From the NCBI GenBank assembly GCA_021648725.1, contig JAKISF010000009.1:44131-108130 (forward strand): a stretch of 64,000 nt of DNA, in the 5' to 3' direction. The translations under genes were made by a program, and so were the position numbers. The notes beneath the pieces were generated by a model. That model searched no databases. It was not told the origin of the DNA and was given only the letters and a program-made list of their open reading frames with translations. Positions 37,033 through 46,553 of this stretch are shown here, in pieces. This stretch comes from Bacteroidales bacterium. GTDB taxonomy: Bacteria; Bacteroidota; Bacteroidia; Bacteroidales; JAADGE01. Every line of letters starts with the position of its first letter. Within the stretch, counting starts at the first letter, position 1.

Positions 37033-39102
37033 ATGAAAAACAATATTTTTATAGTCGCAATTTTTATTCTTTTATCCTCTTGTTTTATAAAAAAAGATAT
37101 TGTTGAAAAAGAGAAAAGTTCAGAAAAAACAGTTATTGAACTCGAAGCAAATTATTCTCAAAACATTAATATTAAAAGTTATGAAGCCCTTATCACAAAT
37201 TACAAAGCAAGTAACACAATTATAAATGATTTAATTCATACAAAATTAAAGCTTTCCTTTAATTACAAAACAAAACAAATTTCAGGAAATGCAGAAATAA
37301 CTCTGAAACCTCATTACTACAAAACTGACACTTTAACATTAGACGCACAACAATTTGACATTCATAATATTTCTATTGAAAAAAATAACGAATATAAAGA
37401 GTTAGATTATAAGTATAACAACTCCAAAATCTATATTCAACTTGATAAAACATATAACAAAAATGAAAAATATACCATCTCAATAAATTATACTGCAAAC
37501 CCTGAACGTATTAATAAAAAAGGCTCATGGGCAATTACTGATAATAAAGGGCTATATTTTATTGATACAGATACAGAAAATCCGCAAATTTGGACACAAG
37601 GAGAAACACAATCAAATTCAGCTTGGTTTCCTACAATCGACTCTCCTAATCAAAAAATGACACAAGAAATATTCTTGACAGTCAAAAAAGAATTTAAAAC
37701 ACTTTCTAACGGAAAACTTACCGGCTCTTTACCTAATTCTGACGGAACCAGAACTGACTACTGGGAACAAAACAAACCTCATGCACCGTATTTAGCAATG
37801 ATTGCAGTCGGCAATTTTAATATAATTAAAGATTATTGGAGAGATTTACCGGTTGATGTTTATATTGAAGAAGGCGATGAAACTAAAGCAAAAGGTTTAT
37901 TTGAGAAAACATATAAAATGATTGAATTTTATTCTCGAAAATTAGATTACGACTACCCATGGAATAAATACTCGCAAATTGTCGTAAGAAATTTTGTTTC
38001 GGGTGCAATGGAAAACACGGGAGCTGTTGTTTTCGGAGATTATGTTTTAGATTATTACAACGAAGAACAAAGAATAGAATACGAATGCGTTGTTGCTCAT
38101 GAATTATCGCATCATTGGTTCGGAGATTTAGTAACTTGTGAATCGTGGGCAAATCTTCCGCTCAACGAATCTTTTGCAACTTATTTCGAATACCTTTGGT
38201 TAGAACATGAATATGGACGTAATGTTGCAGATGCTCATTTAGAAGATGATTACAGTTCTTACAACTTTGAACGTTTATTCAAAGATGAAAATCTTATCCG
38301 GTTTTATAACAAGCACAGAGACAATATGTTTGATGCACATTCATACCAAAAAGGAGGACTTATTTTACACATGCTGAGATACACCGTCGGTGAAGATGCC
38401 TTTTGGGATGCTCTTGAATTATATCTTAAAAATAATGAATATAAAGCGGTTGAAATACATCATTTACGATTAGCTTTTGAAGAAATTACCGGTCAAGACT
38501 TAAATTGGTTTTTTAACCAATGGTTCTTAAACAAAGGAATTCCTGAACTAAAAATAACTTATTCGTTTGACAATAACACCAATAAAACAAACATTAAAAT
38601 CGAACAAATTCAAAATTTGAATAAAACTCCTTTATATAAAATCCCGACTTACATTGATTTCTATTTTAAAAATAAAACAATAAGAAAAAAGATATTAATT
38701 GACGAACAAACAGAAAATTTCAGTTTCTATTTTGAAGAAAAACCTCTTGCAGTAAACTTCGACCCCGAAAACAGTATTTTATGTAATAAAAAAGAAAATT
38801 ATACTATTGAAGAGTACATAACAATTTTAGATAAAGCACCTTTATATCAAGATAAAAATGAAGCTTTCAACAAACTGAAAACTTACAAAAGTTTAAAACT
38901 CGACAATATATATATTACATTACTGAAACATCCTTATTATAAATTCAAATATTTTGCTTTATCAGCTCTTAATAAATCCGGCAATGAAAATTGGACTGAA
39001 AATATGAAAACAGAGTACAAAAACCTGTTAAGTAAGCTGAGTGAGGATAATGAATACTCTCGAATTAAAAGTCTTGCTTCAAAAATCCTGAAAAACTATT
39101 AG
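37033..39102 (+). CDS. M1-family zinc aminopeptidase lipoprotein
   Basis: This 689-residue metallopeptidase starts with a lipoprotein signal (ILLSSC), so it is envelope anchored. The exopeptidase motif GAMEN is at residues 324-328. The zinc site is HELSH at 356-360 with the third ligand Glu379 (NESFATYFEY), exactly HExxH-x18-E. The beta-rich N-terminal domain precedes it, and a helical C-terminal region follows. All catalytic residues are present, so it should remove N-terminal residues from peptides. The alpha-2-macroglobulin gene begins 98 bases downstream on the same strand, which may reflect a shared protease-related envelope function. Confidence 0.94.
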   Translation: MKNNIFIVAIFILLSSCFIKKDIVEKEKSSEKTVIELEANYSQNINIKSYEALITNYKASNTIINDLIHTKLKLSFNYKTKQISGNAEITLKPHYYKTDTLTLDAQQFDIHNISIEKNNEYKELDYKYNNSKIYIQLDKTYNKNEKYTISINYTANPERINKKGSWAITDNKGLYFIDTDTENPQIWTQGETQSNSAWFPTIDSPNQKMTQEIFLTVKKEFKTLSNGKLTGSLPNSDGTRTDYWEQNKPHAPYLAMIAVGNFNIIKDYWRDLPVDVYIEEGDETKAKGLFEKTYKMIEFYSRKLDYDYPWNKYSQIVVRNFVSGAMENTGAVVFGDYVLDYYNEEQRIEYECVVAHELSHHWFGDLVTCESWANLPLNESFATYFEYLWLEHEYGRNVADAHLEDDYSSYNFERLFKDENLIRFYNKHRDNMFDAHSYQKGGLILHMLRYTVGEDAFWDALELYLKNNEYKAVEIHHLRLAFEEITGQDLNWFFNQWFLNKGIPELKITYSFDNNTNKTNIKIEQIQNLNKTPLYKIPTYIDFYFKNKTIRKKILIDEQTENFSFYFEEKPLAVNFDPENSILCNKKENYTIEEYITILDKAPLYQDKNEAFNKLKTYKSLKLDNIYITLLKHPYYKFKYFALSALNKSGNENWTENMKTEYKNLLSKLSEDNEYSRIKSLASKILKNY

Positions 39103-39199
39103 CCTTAGTTCACTTTCATAAAATAAATCTTGTTTACAAATAATTTAATTCGTAAATTTAACTTCTGTTTATCTATTTACTTTTAATAACACTATTATT

Positions 39200-42100
39200 A
39201 TGAAAAACAAGAAGATTATATTTTATGTATTAGGATTAGCAGCAATTGTTGCTGCCGTAGTTCTGATAACCACTAATTTTAAAAAACGAAATGTAAATTC
39301 TGATAATCCTGAATTTGCAAAATATATAACTGCATATACTTCCGGTGCAATTTCAAAAAATTCACCTATTCAATTAAAATTAACAAGTGCTGTTATCGAT
39401 CAAATAAAAGATAAAGATAACCTTCCGGAAGATTTGATAAACATAAGACCCAAAGTAAAAGGAACTTACAAATTAATAAACAACGAAATAGAATTTACAC
39501 CTGCCGAACCGTTAAAATCAGATAAAGAATTCTATGTAGAATTTAATCTTAATAAACTTATTGATGTTGAAAGTGAATTAGAAGCATTCAACTTTCAATT
39601 TAAAACCATTAAACAAGCCTATGACTATGTAATTGAAGAACAAAAAACAATAGATAAAAAAACTTTAAAATACCAACAAGTTAACGGATATGTTAATACT
39701 GCAGACGCTGCCGATCCCGAAAAAATCAAAGACTTGCTGAAAGCCACACAAGAAGGAAAAAAACTTTCAGTTAAATGGTCATCTGATGTTGATTTACAAA
39801 GACATTTTTTTACAATTGACAGCATTGTCAGAAAAAAAGAAGCATCTTCAATAAAATTAAAATGGAACGGAGATGTTATTGATGTTGATAAAGATGAAGA
39901 TTCTGAAATAGAAATCCCCGCAATAGGTGATTTCAAACTTCTTTCTTCAAAAGTTATACATAACCCCGAGCAATATTTACAACTTCAATTTACCGACCCG
40001 CTTGACGAAAAACAAAATTTAAGCGGCTTAATCTCTATCCAAGGTGTATATAATTTAAAATTTGTTATTGATGATAATATAATAAAAGCTTATCCTGCAA
40101 ACAGATTAGAACAGGTAAAAAAAGTATCTGTATATCAAGGCATTAAAAATGTTCTCGGATATAAATTAAAAGACGATTCTAATTTTGAACTTGCATTTGA
40201 ATCCATAAAACCGGAAGTAAAAATTGTCGGAAACGGAACAATCCTTCCGTCAAGCGATAAAGGATTAATATTTCCGTTCGAAGCTGTTAACTTAAAAGCT
40301 GTTGATATAACAATTATAAAAATTTACGAAAGCAACATTCTGCAATTTTTGCAAAACAATGAAATCGACGGAAGTTATAATCTGAGACAAGTCGGAAAAC
40401 CCATAATCCGAAAAAAAGTAGATTTAAGCAAATTCAATATCATTGATTACGGTGTTTGGAACAGATTTTCATTAGATTTAAGCGATATTATTCAAGCAGA
40501 ACCGGGAGCAATTTATCGAGTAGAACTTAACTTCAGAAAACAATACTCTTTATATCAATGCGATGAAGAAGATTCTGACAATGCAGAAGAAGTTGAAGAC
40601 AGTTGGACAGAAGAAGAAAACGAATCAACAAATTGGGATAATTATAATGACGGATACGATTACGACTACTACTACGGATATTGGGAAGACAGAGATAATC
40701 CTTGCAAAAAAGCATATTACGGCAACAACAGAAAAGTTGCAAGAAATATCATTGCTTCCGACCTCGGTATGATTGCAAAACAATCAAACAATAATAATAT
40801 AAATGTTTTTGTAACAGATTTACAAACCACAAAACCGAAAGCCGGTGCAAGTGTTGAAATATTTGATTACCAACAACAACTGCTTGCAAGCGGCGAAACC
40901 GATAACGAGGGAAAAGTAAATTTGGGTATTATCAAAGATCCCTATTTTGCAGTTGCAAAAATAGGTAAGCAAAGAGCATACCTTAAACTTAGTGATGGCA
41001 ACTCCTTGTCATTAAGCCGATTCGACATATCAGGAGAAGAAGTTAAAGAAGGAATAAAAGGTTTTATATACGGCGAAAGAGGTGTTTGGCGTCCGGGGGA
41101 TAAAATATATTTAACATATATTCTTAAAGACGACCTTAACTCAATTCCTGACGGTCATCCGATTGTCTTTGAATTTAAAAACCCGCAAGGACAAATTATA
41201 AAAAAAGAAGTTCAAACAAAAAACAATACTAATTTTTATTCATTCCGTACAGAAACTGAAAGCGATGCCGTAACGGGAAATTACAGCCTGAAAGTTTCAG
41301 TAGGTTCTGTCGATTTTTATAAAACCGTAAAGGTTGAAACCATTAAACCAAACCGTTTAAAAATTGCCCTTGATTTCGGCAAAAAAATGATTAAAGAAGG
41401 AATGAGTGAAAGCACAACCTTAAATGTAAAATGGTTACACGGTGCAATTGCCAAAGATTTAAAAGTTAAAGTTGAAGGTTCTTTACAGCCGATTACAACA
41501 AAATTTGACAAATATTCCGATTATACATTTGACGACCCTACAAAAAATTTCTATTCTTCAAATGAAGTATTATTAAATGCAAAAACAGATGCAAACGGAG
41601 ACGTTCAATTAACCGCTGACTTTACTACCGACAATGAAGCACCCGGAATGATGAATGCTGTTTTCTTCACAAAAGCATTTGAAAAAGGAGGAAATTTCAG
41701 CGTTGACCAATATACCGTAAAATACTCACCTTATGTTGCTTACACAGGAATAAAACTTCCTAAAGGCGATAAAATGAGAGGTATGCTTCTAACCGACAAA
41801 CAACACAAAGTTGAAGTAGTAACATTAACTCCCGAAGGCAGAGTTATGAAAGAATCTCACAAAATTAAAATGAAATTCTATAAATTAAGTTGGCGTTGGT
41901 GGTTTGATGCATCAAGCAATACCGTTTCTTCATATAACTTCCGAAATTCATCAACTTTATTAAAAGAAGCAGTTATCACAAGTTCCGGAGGAAAGGCTAA
42001 CTGGAACATAGACGTTAAATATCCCGACTGGGGACGATATTTAGTTATTGCAGAAGATATGCAAACCGGACATTCAACAGGAAAAATCGTTTATATAGAT

Positions 42101-44746
42101 TGGCCCGGTTGGGCAGGCAGAGCTCAAAAAGGAGATTCAGAAGGTGCAACAATGCTTAGTTTTATTTCTGACAAAGATAAATACAATGTAGGCGAAGAAG
42201 CAAAAATTACTATTCCTACCGGAAAAGACGGAAGAGCATTAATAAGCATTGAAGACGGAACAGATGTTTTAAAATCTTATTGGGTACAAACACAAGAAGG
42301 AGAAACCGAATTTAAGTTTAAACTTACTAAAAAGATGACTCCAAATGTATATGTTCACGTAAGTTTATTACAAGCCCACTCTCAAACGGCTAATGATTTA
42401 CCGATAAGAATGTACGGAACAATTCCTATTATGGTTGAAGACCCTGACACAAAATTAGAACCTGTTATTACAATGCCTGATGAAATTGAAAGCGGAAAAG
42501 ATTTTACCGTAACCGTTTCCGAAAAAAACAAAAAAGGAATGACATACACATTAGCAATTGTTGATGAGGGTCTTTTAGACATAACAAGGTTTAAAACTCC
42601 TAATCCTTGGGATAAATTCTTTGCAAAAGAAGCTCTCGGCGTAAAAACATGGGATATGTTTAACGAAGTTATAGGTGCAGATGCCGGACAAATTGAACGC
42701 TTACTTGCAATAGGCGGAGGCGGAGAAGAAGAAGGACAAAAAAATAAAAAAGCAAACAGATTTAAACCGGTTGTTAAATTTTTAGGACCTTTTACAATAG
42801 GAAGCGGAGACAAAAAAACACATAATATTAATATCGACAAATACATAGGTTCGGTAAGAACAATGGTAATTGCCGGAAATGATAAAGCATACGGTTCTTC
42901 CGAAAAGGCAGTTCCCGTTATTAAACCTTTAATGATTATAGGAACATTACCTCGAATATTATCACCGGGCGAAACCGTAAAATTACCGGCAAGTATTTTT
43001 GCAATGAAAAGTAACATTAAAAATGTTACGGTTAAAGTAAAAACAAACGGTTTATTTACCGTAAACGGAGAAAGTTCAAAAACATTAAGATTTGATAAAC
43101 CCGGAGAAGAAAATGTTAATTTTGAACTTACCGTTAATAATACAATAGGGTTGGGAACAGTTGAACTTATTGCAAGTTCAGGAGATAAAACTTCAACTTA
43201 CAGTATTGAAATTGATGTCAGAAATCCGAATCATTTAACAACAAATGTTATTGAAAAAGTTCTTACGGCAGGCGAAACATGGCAAACTAATTATACTCCC
43301 ACAGGAATTGCAGGTACAAACAACGGAGTTATCGAAGTTTCATCAATTCCGCCGATTAATTTAAAAAGCCGTTTAGATTATTTAATTCAATATCCTCACG
43401 GATGCGTTGAACAAACAACCTCCTCGGTATTTCCGCAACTTTATGTTTCTAATTTAATTGAACTGAATTCAAAACAAAAAACCGAAATTGAAAAGAACAT
43501 TAAAGCCGGAATTAAAAGATTAAACTCATTTCAACTTTCAAACGGAGGATTTTCTTATTGGCAAGGCGGAACAAACGCAAGTATTTGGGGAACAAATTAT
43601 GCCGGACATTTCCTTGTTGAAGCAAAGAAAAAAGGTTATCCTGTTTCTTCTTCAACAATTCAATCTTGGCGAAAATATCAAAAAAATAAGGCTAAGAAAT
43701 GGACAAACGACGGTTCATCTTCTCAACTTGTACAGGCTTATCGTCTTTATACTCTTGCACTTGCAGGTTATGCAGAAAAAAGTGCTATGAACCGCATGAA
43801 GAATATAAGCAATCTTTCAAGTGCAGCAAAATGGAGATTAGCTGCTGCATATTATCTTGCAGGAAAACGAACAACTGCTGAAAACATGATTGCAAACTTA
43901 ACAACCGATGTAACAAAATACATTGAACTGTCTTATACCTACGGAACAGATTTGAGAGATAAAGCAATGATTTTAGAAACATTAACTCTGTTAGGAAAAA
44001 AAGCAAGAGCATTTAAATTATTGAAAGAAATTTCCGATGAACTTTCAAGTAAAAAATATTTGAGCACGCAAACAACAGCATACTCGTTAATTGCAGCTTC
44101 GCTTTATGCAGAAAATAATACAATTTCCGGAGCATTGAAATATCAATATTCGTTAAATTCAGGAAGCATGAAAAACGTTTCCGTAAAGAAAAGCATTTCG
44201 CAAACCGATATGAATATAAAAGGTACAAAAGCAGGAAATATTACGATAAAAAATACAAGCTCGAGTATATTATATGCACGAATCATTTTACAAGGCGTAC
44301 CCGAAGTAGGAACTTCGCAGGATTCACAAAAAGACTTAAAAATGACGGTGAAATATACTTTAACCGACGGTTCTTATCTTTCTCCGAAAAACATTCCGCA
44401 AGGAACTGATTTTGTTGCAGAAGTTACAGTAACACATCCGGGAATTTTAAAAGCTTATAAGGAAGTTGCATTATCGCAAATATTTCCTTCGGGTTGGGAA
44501 ATTATAAATACAAGGTTGTACAATGTAGGTTCGAGTTCATACACAGCAACACCCGAGAACATTGACATCAGAGATGACAGAGTTTATACATATTTTGATT
44601 TGGCAAGAAGCAAAAGTAAAACCTTTAAAGTATTGCTGAATGCAAGTTATGCCGGCAAATTTTGGATGCCGCCTACATATTGCGAAACAATGTATGATGC
44701 AAGTATTTATTCACAAAAAGGCGGAATGTATGTAACGGTTGAGTAG
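39200..44746 (+). CDS. Bacterial alpha-2-macroglobulin with thioester motif
   Basis: This 1848-residue protein has an N-terminal membrane anchor (residues ~5-26). A string of MG-type beta domains follows, including the conserved KGFIYGERGVWRPGD and the ANG2-like region around residues 1000-1120. The thioester motif GCVEQ (Cys1402) lies inside PHGCVEQTTS, followed by an alpha/alpha toroid (GGFSYWQGG) and the C-terminal receptor-like domain. Family members trap proteases covalently in the periplasm. An acidic Asp/Tyr/Glu-rich insert lies at residues ~453-505 and a Gly/Glu insert near 1172. The usual pbpC partner is not adjacent; the next DNA is an accessory scar. Confidence 0.95.
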   Translation: MKNKKIIFYVLGLAAIVAAVVLITTNFKKRNVNSDNPEFAKYITAYTSGAISKNSPIQLKLTSAVIDQIKDKDNLPEDLINIRPKVKGTYKLINNEIEFTPAEPLKSDKEFYVEFNLNKLIDVESELEAFNFQFKTIKQAYDYVIEEQKTIDKKTLKYQQVNGYVNTADAADPEKIKDLLKATQEGKKLSVKWSSDVDLQRHFFTIDSIVRKKEASSIKLKWNGDVIDVDKDEDSEIEIPAIGDFKLLSSKVIHNPEQYLQLQFTDPLDEKQNLSGLISIQGVYNLKFVIDDNIIKAYPANRLEQVKKVSVYQGIKNVLGYKLKDDSNFELAFESIKPEVKIVGNGTILPSSDKGLIFPFEAVNLKAVDITIIKIYESNILQFLQNNEIDGSYNLRQVGKPIIRKKVDLSKFNIIDYGVWNRFSLDLSDIIQAEPGAIYRVELNFRKQYSLYQCDEEDSDNAEEVEDSWTEEENESTNWDNYNDGYDYDYYYGYWEDRDNPCKKAYYGNNRKVARNIIASDLGMIAKQSNNNNINVFVTDLQTTKPKAGASVEIFDYQQQLLASGETDNEGKVNLGIIKDPYFAVAKIGKQRAYLKLSDGNSLSLSRFDISGEEVKEGIKGFIYGERGVWRPGDKIYLTYILKDDLNSIPDGHPIVFEFKNPQGQIIKKEVQTKNNTNFYSFRTETESDAVTGNYSLKVSVGSVDFYKTVKVETIKPNRLKIALDFGKKMIKEGMSESTTLNVKWLHGAIAKDLKVKVEGSLQPITTKFDKYSDYTFDDPTKNFYSSNEVLLNAKTDANGDVQLTADFTTDNEAPGMMNAVFFTKAFEKGGNFSVDQYTVKYSPYVAYTGIKLPKGDKMRGMLLTDKQHKVEVVTLTPEGRVMKESHKIKMKFYKLSWRWWFDASSNTVSSYNFRNSSTLLKEAVITSSGGKANWNIDVKYPDWGRYLVIAEDMQTGHSTGKIVYIDWPGWAGRAQKGDSEGATMLSFISDKDKYNVGEEAKITIPTGKDGRALISIEDGTDVLKSYWVQTQEGETEFKFKLTKKMTPNVYVHVSLLQAHSQTANDLPIRMYGTIPIMVEDPDTKLEPVITMPDEIESGKDFTVTVSEKNKKGMTYTLAIVDEGLLDITRFKTPNPWDKFFAKEALGVKTWDMFNEVIGADAGQIERLLAIGGGGEEEGQKNKKANRFKPVVKFLGPFTIGSGDKKTHNINIDKYIGSVRTMVIAGNDKAYGSSEKAVPVIKPLMIIGTLPRILSPGETVKLPASIFAMKSNIKNVTVKVKTNGLFTVNGESSKTLRFDKPGEENVNFELTVNNTIGLGTVELIASSGDKTSTYSIEIDVRNPNHLTTNVIEKVLTAGETWQTNYTPTGIAGTNNGVIEVSSIPPINLKSRLDYLIQYPHGCVEQTTSSVFPQLYVSNLIELNSKQKTEIEKNIKAGIKRLNSFQLSNGGFSYWQGGTNASIWGTNYAGHFLVEAKKKGYPVSSSTIQSWRKYQKNKAKKWTNDGSSSQLVQAYRLYTLALAGYAEKSAMNRMKNISNLSSAAKWRLAAAYYLAGKRTTAENMIANLTTDVTKYIELSYTYGTDLRDKAMILETLTLLGKKARAFKLLKEISDELSSKKYLSTQTTAYSLIAASLYAENNTISGALKYQYSLNSGSMKNVSVKKSISQTDMNIKGTKAGNITIKNTSSSILYARIILQGVPEVGTSQDSQKDLKMTVKYTLTDGSYLSPKNIPQGTDFVAEVTVTHPGILKAYKEVALSQIFPSGWEIINTRLYNVGSSSYTATPENIDIRDDRVYTYFDLARSKSKTFKVLLNASYAGKFWMPPTYCETMYDASIYSQKGGMYVTVE

Positions 44747-44807
44747 TACTGTGTTTATTTATAGGTTTGCGGGATTATAAAAAAAGAGGAAAACACTTGA
44801 CTTTTAT

Positions 44808-44926
44808 ACCAATAACTTGGTATCTTTTAAAGCAATTCAAGAAGGTGTTGAAAGTGGAATAGCTCTTGATTTTACCCAAAGACACATTTGGAAGAATTAA
44901 AAGCAAAAAAGGAATTGAATGGCTAA
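44808..44926 (+). pseudogene. Broken ParD-family antitoxin
   Basis: One frame encodes FKAIQEGVESGIALDF and then runs into an early stop. The next frame continues THLEELKAKKELNG and a stop at 44924-44926. Joined after one inserted base they read as the C-terminus of a ParD-like antitoxin (DF-N-P-K-THLEELKAKK). The N-terminal DNA-binding part is missing. The stop overlaps the ATG of the toxin remnant by 8 bases, the typical layout of a toxin-antitoxin operon. It is a dead gene. Confidence 0.7.
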
Positions 44927-45023
44927 ATATTATTTGACTAATAAAGCCGCAGAAGACTTATCCAAGATTTGGAATTACACCTTTGATAATTGGTCTGCAA
45001 AACAAGCTGACAAATGTTCATGA
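44919..45023 (+). pseudogene. Truncated ParE/RelE-family toxin
   Basis: The frame begins MAKYYLTNKAAEDLSKIWNY (first 20 residues) and matches the N-terminal third of ParE toxins of Bacteroidota, including the AxxDL-xxIW pattern. After about 32 residues it ends at a TGA. The catalytic C-terminal half is absent and the direct repeat lies just 16 bases beyond. This looks like truncation by an insertion or deletion at the repeat. Confidence 0.75.
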
Positions 45024-45038
45024 GCATGTTGACCACCT

Positions 45039-45088
45039 CTGCTAATCGAAGTTTATACCGATTTTTACAGTAGTTTTTAACTATTATC
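45039..45088. repeat. Direct repeat copy A (50 bp, hairpin-bearing)
   Basis: The copy starts CTGCTAATCGAAGTTT and ends ACAGTAGTTTTTAACTATTA-TC. It matches copy B at 46273-46329 except for a ~7-base internal loss. The end part forms TAGTT-TTT-AACTA, a hairpin kept in both copies although the loop differs. Confidence 0.8.
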
Positions 45089-45213
45089 CGTTTAAAATTG
45101 AATTTATACTTATGATTTTTTGCGTTTTAACAGTTAAGTAGTATTCGTTTTTATTTATGAGTTAGAGGTAATATATACAAAAAAGTCAAATAAACAATTA
45201 ACAGTTGGAAAAT

Positions 45214-46128
45214 ATGAGAACTATTTTAATATTTACAGTTGGTCTTTTTCTTTGTAGTGCTTATTCAATACCAAAATATGACATGAAAAAGTCAATGGAT
45301 AACTATGAGGAATTTAAGAGTCTGGAAATTCCTCTATACTTTGATGCCGGAATTTACCCATTTATTTATGTGAATATACAAGGTAATAAAATTCCTGTGC
45401 ATGTAGATATTGGAGATGAAACAGGAAATTTTTCTTTTGACGAGAAATCTCTGGAAAGTATTAAATATAAATCTGTTAGTGAAAGCAACTATTCTACGGG
45501 TTTCAACGGTATAATTAAAAACAATGATTATTTTAACATCAATGAAATAGATATAGAAGGAATAAAGTTTAGAAATATTGTTTGTAAGAAAGACAATACA
45601 AAATTACCGAATTATCTAATGGATATTGGAAATGTTGGTCTCAATTTCTTGAAAGAATTTAATTTTAAAATAGATTATAAAAATAAATTGCTAACTTTAT
45701 ATAAAAAAGGATTCATTCCTGATGATATTACTAATTATTGGACAAAAATTATTTTAAATAAAAAACCTTTATTAACTTTTAATGGTCGTATTCAAGGGTA
45801 TAATAAAATACTTCAAGTTGGTATAGATACCGGAACAATTATGATTGGTAAAGATATCGTAGAAAACTTAATAAGAATCCCCTTAAAACATAGCTTTATT
45901 TCAAAACAAAAAGTTGACTATATAAATGATGAACTGAAATTAAAAGTTATCAGAGAATTATCTATAACAAATGAAAACAGCCTTATTGACAGTTTAGATT
46001 TCCTAATATATAAAACGAAACAACCGAAAGATAGGGATATATTTTTAGGAGGAGATTTTTTCTTTAAGTATAATACTTTTTTTGATAATAAAAATAACAT
46101 TTTATACATTAGTAAAAATAAAACCTAA
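45214..46128 (+). CDS. Retropepsin-like aspartyl protease homologue, secreted, degenerate first motif
   Basis: This protein of ~304 residues has a signal peptide (ends near CSAYS). It has two halves of retropepsin type. The first has HVDIGDETGNF where a DTG motif would be expected. The second has GIDTGTIMIG, with an intact DTG, and LGGDFFFKYNTFFD near the C-terminus, typical of the family's final strand. One catalytic Asp-Thr-Gly is altered, so activity is doubtful unless DIG works. ATG at 45214 is preferred over TTG at 45205. It lies between two direct repeats and its AT-rich codons suggest mobile or recently acquired DNA. Confidence 0.68.
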   Translation: MRTILIFTVGLFLCSAYSIPKYDMKKSMDNYEEFKSLEIPLYFDAGIYPFIYVNIQGNKIPVHVDIGDETGNFSFDEKSLESIKYKSVSESNYSTGFNGIIKNNDYFNINEIDIEGIKFRNIVCKKDNTKLPNYLMDIGNVGLNFLKEFNFKIDYKNKLLTLYKKGFIPDDITNYWTKIILNKKPLLTFNGRIQGYNKILQVGIDTGTIMIGKDIVENLIRIPLKHSFISKQKVDYINDELKLKVIRELSITNENSLIDSLDFLIYKTKQPKDRDIFLGGDFFFKYNTFFDNKNNILYISKNKT

Positions 46129-46258
46129 TACCACCTACAATAAAGCACATAAATCATTGGGCAATAAGTGATTAAGATGAACTTTTAGAAATATAAATAT
46201 TACGGTAAACTGAAAACGAAGTGCTTTGAAATGCCGCTAATACCTTATAAACAAATCG

Positions 46259-46279
46259 TTAGCAGTAGTTCCCTGCTAA
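46259..46279. repeat. Perfect 7-bp inverted repeat overlapping repeat copy B
   Basis: TTAGCAG at 46259-46265 and CTGCTAA at 46273-46279 pair with a 7-base loop. The right arm is the start of direct repeat copy B. A matching left arm is not present at copy A. Confidence 0.6.
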
Positions 46280-46329
46280 TCGAAGTTTGCAACTTCGATT
46301 TTTCATTACAGTAGTTTTCAACTATTATC
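46273..46329. repeat. Direct repeat copy B (57 bp, hairpin-bearing)
   Basis: It starts CTGCTAATCGAAGTTT, contains the perfect hairpin AATCGAAG-TTTGCAA-CTTCGATT and ends with TAGTT-TTC-AACTA. It is the fuller version of the repeat at 45039-45088, and the two bracket the retropepsin-like gene. Confidence 0.8.
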
Positions 46330-46438
46330 AGGTATGTGTGATTTGATTAACAAAAGAGAAGATTTTTTTTGAGAAATATGAATTTGCAGTTAAAACTTAT
46401 TTTTAGAAACAGAAATGAATAAAAGTTGAGAAGCTAAA

Positions 46439-46525
46439 TAAGAACTTTACCCCTAAACCTCTCACAGAACCGGCTGTACGTGACACTTTTGCTTTACACT
46501 TTTTGAAAGCAGTATTGCCTGTGCG
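46439..46525 (-). mobile_element. Possible group II intron remnant
   Basis: On the minus strand the segment reads GGCAATACTGCTTTC, then GTCACGTACAG and CCGGTTCTGTGAGAGG-TTTAGGGGT. From memory this resembles the conserved stretch following the reverse transcriptase reading frame in many bacterial group II introns. No reverse transcriptase frame or full domain V is seen, so only a fragment would remain. Confidence 0.4.
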
Positions 46526-46553
46526 GAGCAGTTATACAGTTTTGAATAAAATT

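Larger units (their letters stand above)
44747..45213. other. Gene-poor accessory scar after alpha-2-macroglobulin
   Basis: This stretch of 467 bases contains the ruins of a ParD-ParE pair (44808-45023) and the first copy of a hairpin repeat (45039-45088). The rest (45089-45213) is AT-rich with no recognisable feature. No terminator for the macroglobulin gene was seen. Confidence 0.6.
46129..46553. other. 425-base intergenic region with inverted repeats and intron-like remnant
   Basis: The region includes AAAGCAC...GTGCTTT (46143-46149 and 46221-46227) that could close a long hairpin. It also contains the TTAGCAG/CTGCTAA inverted repeat at 46259-46279, direct repeat copy B at 46273-46329, and a segment resembling a group II intron end at 46439-46525. 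No gene was recognised. Confidence 0.55.

Noticed and set aside
42382..43017. Long open frame (211 codons) antisense to the alpha-2-macroglobulin gene
   Set aside because: It overlaps a well-supported coding region completely, and its composition (Ser/Ile/Pro-rich) is what the reverse reading of this gene gives.
46129..46333. Integron-like attC site after the retropepsin-like gene
   Set aside because: There is a large potential hairpin and cassette-like layout, but no RYYYAAC / GTTRRRY core pair at proper positions and no integrase.
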